Source of the DNA: Anaerolineales bacterium
GTDB taxonomy: Bacteria > Chloroflexota > Anaerolineae > Anaerolineales > Villigracilaceae
Direction of reading: 5' to 3'
Length of the DNA: 18,889 bases
Assembly (NCBI GenBank): GCA_017882065.1
Contig: JADGQD010000014.1
Coordinates: 1-18,889 of the forward strand
The number at the start of each line of letters is the position of its first letter. The stretch's first letter is position 1. The position numbers and the translations under genes are program-made. A model generated the notes under the pieces. The model did no database searches. It saw only the letters and a program-made list of their open reading frames with translations, and was not told the origin of the DNA. Shown here piece after piece: positions 15,181 to 18,889 of the stretch.

Positions 15181-17445
15181 ATGAATATTCTCCTGATCGG
15201 CTCCGGCGGGCGGGAACATGCCATTGCCTGGAAGGTATCTCAATCGCCAAAACTAAGCAAACTCTATATCCTGCCCGGCAATCCGGGCACGGCGTCACTC
15301 GGGGAAAATGTAGCTGATATTTCAGACGACCATCCGGCAATGGTGACGTTGTGTCGCGAAAAACGGATCGACCTGGTCATCGTCGGGCCGGAAGCGCCGC
15401 TGGCGGCGGGGATTGTGGACTCGCTTTCCGCTGAGGGAGTCCGTTGTTTCGGTCCGCGCATGGCTGCGGCACGGATTGAGTCGTCCAAGTCTTTCGCCAA
15501 ACAGTTCATGGCCCGCCACCGCATCCCGACGGCGCGCTACGCGTTGTTCAAAAACCACGCTGAAGCGGTACGTTATCTTGAACAGGTGGATTATCCAGTG
15601 GTCATCAAAGCTTCCGGTTTGGCGGCGGGCAAAGGCGTGATTCTGCCGGAGACGAAGGCCGAAGCGCTCGCTGCACTAGAGGCAATTATGGTCAAGCGCG
15701 ATTTCGGTGCGGCCGGGGATGAAGTGGTCATCGAGGAGCGCCTGAGCGGACCGGAAGTCTCGCTGATGGCTTTCACCGATGGCCGGACGGTCGTCCCGAT
15801 GCTCCCGGCGCAGGACCACAAACGCCTGCTCGACGGCGACCACGGTCCTAACACAGGCGGGATGGGCGCCTACTCTCCGGCGCCGGTCTGCCCGCCGGAG
15901 ATGGTGGCGGAAATCGTCGAAACAGTCCTGCAACCGGCGGTGGAGGGGCTGCGGGTAGAAGGTTGCCCGTTTGTCGGTGTGTTGTATGCCGGGATGATGC
16001 TCACTGCGAGTGGCCCGCAGGTACTGGAATTCAACTGCCGCTTCGGCGACCCGGAAACCGAGGCGGTCTTGCCGTTGCTCGAAACCGACCTGGTCAAGAT
16101 CGTCGAAGCCTGCGTGGACGGTCACCTTGCCGGCGTGGACATTTGCTGGAAAAGTGGGGCGGCGGTCTGCGTAATGCTGGCCTCCGAGGGTTATCCCGGC
16201 AAACTGGTCTTTGGTAAGCCGGTGCGTGGCTCGCGTGACAAGTTCGAGCACGGCATCTGTTTCCACGCCGGGACACGCCAGGAGGGCGGTAAGATCGTCA
16301 CCACGGGCGGGCGCGTGCTCGGGGTGACCGTCTGGGATGATTCGCTCGAAGCGGCAGTAAAACGCGTCTATTCGGTTGTCGAAAAAATCTCGTTCGAAGG
16401 CATGCAGTTCCGGCGTGACATAGCCCAGCGCGCCCTCAAGAAATCAGCTTACGCGGCCTCCGGTGTCTCCATTGATGCCGGCAGCCGCGCTGTCGAATTG
16501 ATGAAGGCCGCCGTGCAGGCCACTTACACCCCGGCCGTGCTGGCAGGCATCGGGTCGTTCGGCGGCCTGTTCGACGCCGCGGCGCTGAAGGGGATGAAAG
16601 ACCCGGTGCTTGTCGCTTCCACCGACGGGGTCGGGACGAAAGTCAAGCTGGCCGCCGCGACCGGGCGTTATCGCCCGATTGGGCACGACATCGTCAACCA
16701 CTGCATCAACGACATCCTCGTGCAGGGCGCCCGTCCGCTGTTTTTCCTGGACTATTTTGCCACATCGAAGTTGACCCCCAAAATCACCGTCGAGGTGGTG
16801 ACCGGGATCGCTGAGGCCTGCACGGAAGCCGGGATGTCCCTGCTGGGCGGCGAGACGGCGGAAATGCCGGGCGTGTACGCCGATGGAGAGTTTGACGTGG
16901 CTGGGATGATCGTCGGCGTGGTGGAGCGCAACCGCATCCGCCCGGACCCGGGCCTGGGCCCCGGTGACGTGGTCATCGGCCTCACCTCGAGCGGACCACA
17001 CACCAATGGCTTCTCACTCATCCGCAGTGTATTCGCCGATGTTTCGCTCGATACGGTTTTCCCGGAACTGGGCATTCCCCTGGCAGACGCCCTGCTCGCC
17101 CCTCACCGTTCGTATTACAACGTTTTGTATCCGCACCTGAAACTGGTCAAAGCCTTGGCACACCTGACCGGCGGCGGGTTCATCGAGAACATTCCGCGCG
17201 TCCTGCCCATGAGTGTGGACGCCGTCATCCACGCGGGCAGTTGGCAGGTCCCGGCGCTGTTCCAGCTCATCCAGCAGCGCGGCGGCATTTCCGTTGAGGA
17301 GATGTACCGCGTCTTCAACATGGGCATCGGCATGGTCGTCATTGTGGATAAAAAATATGTGTCGGCATTCCAGAAATCCATTCCCGAGGAAACCTGGGTC
17401 ATCGGGGAGCTGGTCGCCGGAAGCCGAAAAGTTATTTTGAAATGA
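15181..17445 (+). CDS. purDM: Fused GAR synthetase and AIR synthetase (PurD-PurM)
   Basis: 754 aa from the ATG at 15181, 4 nt after the purF stop. The frame is open further upstream but only inside purF. Residues 1-421 are PurD: GSGGREHAIAW (7-17), ASGLAAGKGV in the ATP-grasp (144-153), PNTGGMGAYSP (about 223-233) and EFNCRFGDPETEAVLPLL (283-300). Residues about 422-754 are PurM: YAASGVSIDAG at the start, STDGVGTKVKLA (480-491), HDIVNHCINDILVQGA (502-517), LGGETAEMPGVY (about 545-556) and SSGPHTNGFSL. There is no stop or frameshift at the junction (about 16444) and almost no linker. It performs steps 2 and 5 of the pathway, and resembles yeast ADE5,7 and the first two modules of animal GART. 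Confidence 0.95.
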   Translation: MNILLIGSGGREHAIAWKVSQSPKLSKLYILPGNPGTASLGENVADISDDHPAMVTLCREKRIDLVIVGPEAPLAAGIVDSLSAEGVRCFGPRMAAARIESSKSFAKQFMARHRIPTARYALFKNHAEAVRYLEQVDYPVVIKASGLAAGKGVILPETKAEALAALEAIMVKRDFGAAGDEVVIEERLSGPEVSLMAFTDGRTVVPMLPAQDHKRLLDGDHGPNTGGMGAYSPAPVCPPEMVAEIVETVLQPAVEGLRVEGCPFVGVLYAGMMLTASGPQVLEFNCRFGDPETEAVLPLLETDLVKIVEACVDGHLAGVDICWKSGAAVCVMLASEGYPGKLVFGKPVRGSRDKFEHGICFHAGTRQEGGKIVTTGGRVLGVTVWDDSLEAAVKRVYSVVEKISFEGMQFRRDIAQRALKKSAYAASGVSIDAGSRAVELMKAAVQATYTPAVLAGIGSFGGLFDAAALKGMKDPVLVASTDGVGTKVKLAAATGRYRPIGHDIVNHCINDILVQGARPLFFLDYFATSKLTPKITVEVVTGIAEACTEAGMSLLGGETAEMPGVYADGEFDVAGMIVGVVERNRIRPDPGLGPGDVVIGLTSSGPHTNGFSLIRSVFADVSLDTVFPELGIPLADALLAPHRSYYNVLYPHLKLVKALAHLTGGGFIENIPRVLPMSVDAVIHAGSWQVPALFQLIQQRGGISVEEMYRVFNMGIGMVVIVDKKYVSAFQKSIPEETWVIGELVAGSRKVILK

Positions 17446-17455
17446 GGAGTTATTG

Positions 17456-18631
17456 ATGGCGAAAGAAATCAATCTGCGTTACGGCTGCAACCCGCACCAG
17501 ATCCCGGCGCGGGTTTTTGTGGATGCTGGCAACCTGCCGCTGCAGGTGCTCAACAGCAACCCTGGTTACATCAACCTGCTGGACGCGCTCAACTCCTGGC
17601 AGTTGGTACGGGAACTCAAGGCGTCGCTTGGCTTCCCGGCGGCGGCCTCGTTCAAGCACGTCAGCCCGTCCGGCGCGGCGGTGGCGGCTGTCCCGCTGAC
17701 GGATACGTTGAAAGAGATTTATGCCGTAACCGGGCGGGAACTCTCGCCTTTGGCCGAGGCCTACGCCCGCGCCCGCGGCGTGGACCGGATGTCATCCTTC
17801 GGCGACTGGGTGGCACTCTCGGACACGGTCGATGTGCTGACGGCGAAAATGCTGGCGCGCGAAGTCTCGGACGGGGTCATTGCCCCAGCCTACGAACCGG
17901 AAGCACTGGAGATTTTGTGCAAGAAAAAAGAAGGCAAGTACGTGGTCTTGCAGATGGACCCGGCTTACGAACCCGGCGCGCTGGAAAGGCGCGAAGTCTT
18001 CGGCATCACCTTCGAGCAGCGCCGCAACGACCGGACGGTGACATGTGACGATTTCAAGAATATTGTCACGCAGAACAAGGAATTACCCGAGCCCGTCATC
18101 CGAGACATGCTGGTGACATGGATTACACTGAAGTACACCCAGTCGAACTCAGTCTGTTTTGCGCTGGATGGACAGGTCATCGGCGTGGGAGCCGGACAGC
18201 AGTCCCGTATCCACTGTACCCGTCTAGCCGGCATGAAAGCGGACCTCTGGCGCTTTCGCCAGCATCCGCGCGTTCTCTCGCTCCCGTTCCGCCCCGCCGT
18301 TAAACGCCCCGACCGGGACAACGCCATTGACCAGTTCCTCCAGCCAGATGTGACTGAGGCCGAGAAAGCCGCCTGGGGTGAAATCTTCACTGAGATTCCC
18401 GTTCAACTCACGCACGAAGAAAAACGCGCTTGGCTGAACGGCATGACTGGTGTGGTGCTTGGCTCGGACGCGTTTTTCCCGTTCCGCGACTCGATTGACC
18501 GGGCGGCGCTGAGCGGCGTGAAGTACGTGCTCCAGCCCGGCGGCTCCAACCGGGACGATGTGGTCATCCAGGCATGCGATGAATACAGGATGACGATGGT
18601 GTTTTCGGGCGTAAGGCTTTTCCACCATTAG
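17456..18631 (+). CDS. purH: AICAR transformylase, stand-alone (C-terminal half of PurH)
   Basis: 391 aa from the ATG at 17456, with GAGGAG 6 nt upstream. A TTG one codon earlier is not needed. The protein begins at once with the AICARFT domain (LRYGCNPHQ, 7-15). It carries the catalytic Lys-His in SFKHVSPSGAA (K67-H68), RMSSFGDWVALS, YTQSNSVCFALDGQVIGVGAGQQ and a C-terminal DAFFPFRDSIDRAA with QPGGSNRDDVV. It formylates AICAR with 10-formyl-THF to FAICAR. The N-terminal MGS-like IMP cyclohydrolase domain (about 190 aa) of ordinary PurH is completely absent, so ring closure to IMP needs another gene outside the window. Length equals the known stand-alone family, so it is not a truncation. Confidence 0.93.
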   Translation: MAKEINLRYGCNPHQIPARVFVDAGNLPLQVLNSNPGYINLLDALNSWQLVRELKASLGFPAAASFKHVSPSGAAVAAVPLTDTLKEIYAVTGRELSPLAEAYARARGVDRMSSFGDWVALSDTVDVLTAKMLAREVSDGVIAPAYEPEALEILCKKKEGKYVVLQMDPAYEPGALERREVFGITFEQRRNDRTVTCDDFKNIVTQNKELPEPVIRDMLVTWITLKYTQSNSVCFALDGQVIGVGAGQQSRIHCTRLAGMKADLWRFRQHPRVLSLPFRPAVKRPDRDNAIDQFLQPDVTEAEKAAWGEIFTEIPVQLTHEEKRAWLNGMTGVVLGSDAFFPFRDSIDRAALSGVKYVLQPGGSNRDDVVIQACDEYRMTMVFSGVRLFHH

Positions 18632-18633
18632 GC

Positions 18634-18694
18634 GTTATTCGTAAATCGTGATCCGGTATTCGTTTCAGGCTGCGATTTACAAATTCCGAATAAC
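18634..18694. repeat. Inverted repeat between purH and purN
   Basis: GTTATTCG-TAAATCG (18634-18648) is mirrored by CGATTTAC (18673-18680) and CGAATAAC (18687-18694), with 6 extra bases in the right arm and a 24-nt loop. It begins 3 nt after the purH stop. It could form a strong hairpin in the operon mRNA. There is no following T tract, so it is more likely a dispersed repeat than a terminator. Confidence 0.6.
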
Positions 18695-18717
18695 GAGTAA
18701 CAATTGCCGTTATTGAT

Positions 18718-18889
18718 ATGTCTCACTCTGACCTCCCAAAACTTGTTGTGATGGTTTCTGGAAACGGCTCGAATCTACAGGCCATTCTGGACACCTGCGC
18801 CTGCGGCGAACTGCCCGCGCGGGTGGTGGCTGTCGTTTCGAATAAAGCGGATGCGTATGGGCTGGAGCGAGCCCGGCAGGCGGGTGTCC
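18718..18889 (+). CDS. purN: GAR transformylase, N-terminal part (runs off right edge)
   Basis: 57 codons from an ATG at 18718 to the window edge. The start MSHSDLPKLVVMVSGNGSNL followed by QAILDTC matches the PurN beginning (V-L-[IV]-SGNGSNLQAI), whose glycine-rich loop binds the phosphate of GAR. A VVAVVSNKADAYGLERARQAG segment follows, with the conserved VSN-A-GL-RA pattern. The enzyme formylates GAR with 10-formyl-THF. The preceding 86 nt hold an inverted repeat and no good Shine-Dalgarno. It probably belongs to the same transcript as purL-purH, but separate or reduced expression is possible. Confidence 0.92.
   Translation, partial: MSHSDLPKLVVMVSGNGSNLQAILDTCACGELPARVVAVVSNKADAYGLERARQAGV

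Overview
The window looks like chromosome from a moderately GC-rich bacterium, most likely a Chloroflexota (Anaerolineae-like) lineage. That assignment is an inference from gene architecture: a PurD-PurM fusion, a PurS-PurS-PurL fusion, a stand-alone AICAR transformylase and short palindromic repeats. It is not based on any rRNA or database match.

Left third (1-4550, all minus strand): a likely acyl-CoA oxidation block. Reading leftwards, a sigma70-type promoter with a 16-bp perfect palindrome at its start point precedes a TetR regulator. A metallo-beta-lactamase-fold hydrolase follows 2 nt later, then a putative 41-aa small ORF, then the start of an acyl-CoA dehydrogenase that runs off the left edge. 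Upstream, and separated by a terminator-like hairpin, are etfB and etfA with a 4-nt overlap (electron transfer flavoprotein, the usual electron acceptor of acyl-CoA dehydrogenases). Before etfB lies a DinB-like small protein.

Middle (4550-5400, minus strand): an ArsR-family regulator, then a well-conserved c-di-AMP (ydaO/yuaA) riboswitch, a terminator-like hairpin, and a truncated gene. The truncated gene encodes only the N-terminal part of a hydrogenase/complex-I small Fe-S subunit (HyfI/HycG/NuoB type). The riboswitch has apparently outlived its normal target. Divergent from arsR (5554-6759, plus) is a primary-type sigma-70 factor.

6760-8555: about 1.8 kb with no intact gene. It holds the frameshifted C-terminus of a tyrosine recombinase, then two 60-bp direct repeats (77% identical, 122 bp apart). 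Each repeat contains the 3' half of a tRNA with no 5' half. A terminator-like hairpin lies between them. This reads as the scar of one or more integrative elements.

Right half (8556-18889, plus): a tightly packed de novo purine operon: purL (with two N-terminal PurS-like domains), purQ, purC, purE, purF, purD-purM fusion, AICAR transformylase (purH C-terminal half only), and the start of purN. Most junctions overlap by 4 nt (ATGA) or are separated by fewer than 20 nt. The operon promoter places the predicted transcription start at the purL ATG, implying a leaderless mRNA. The set covers PRPP to FAICAR except purB, and lacks an IMP cyclohydrolase domain. No purK is present, which fits the PurE being of the animal-like class II type that uses CO2 directly. 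GC-rich palindromic sequence is embedded in frame inside purL, and another inverted repeat sits between purH and purN.
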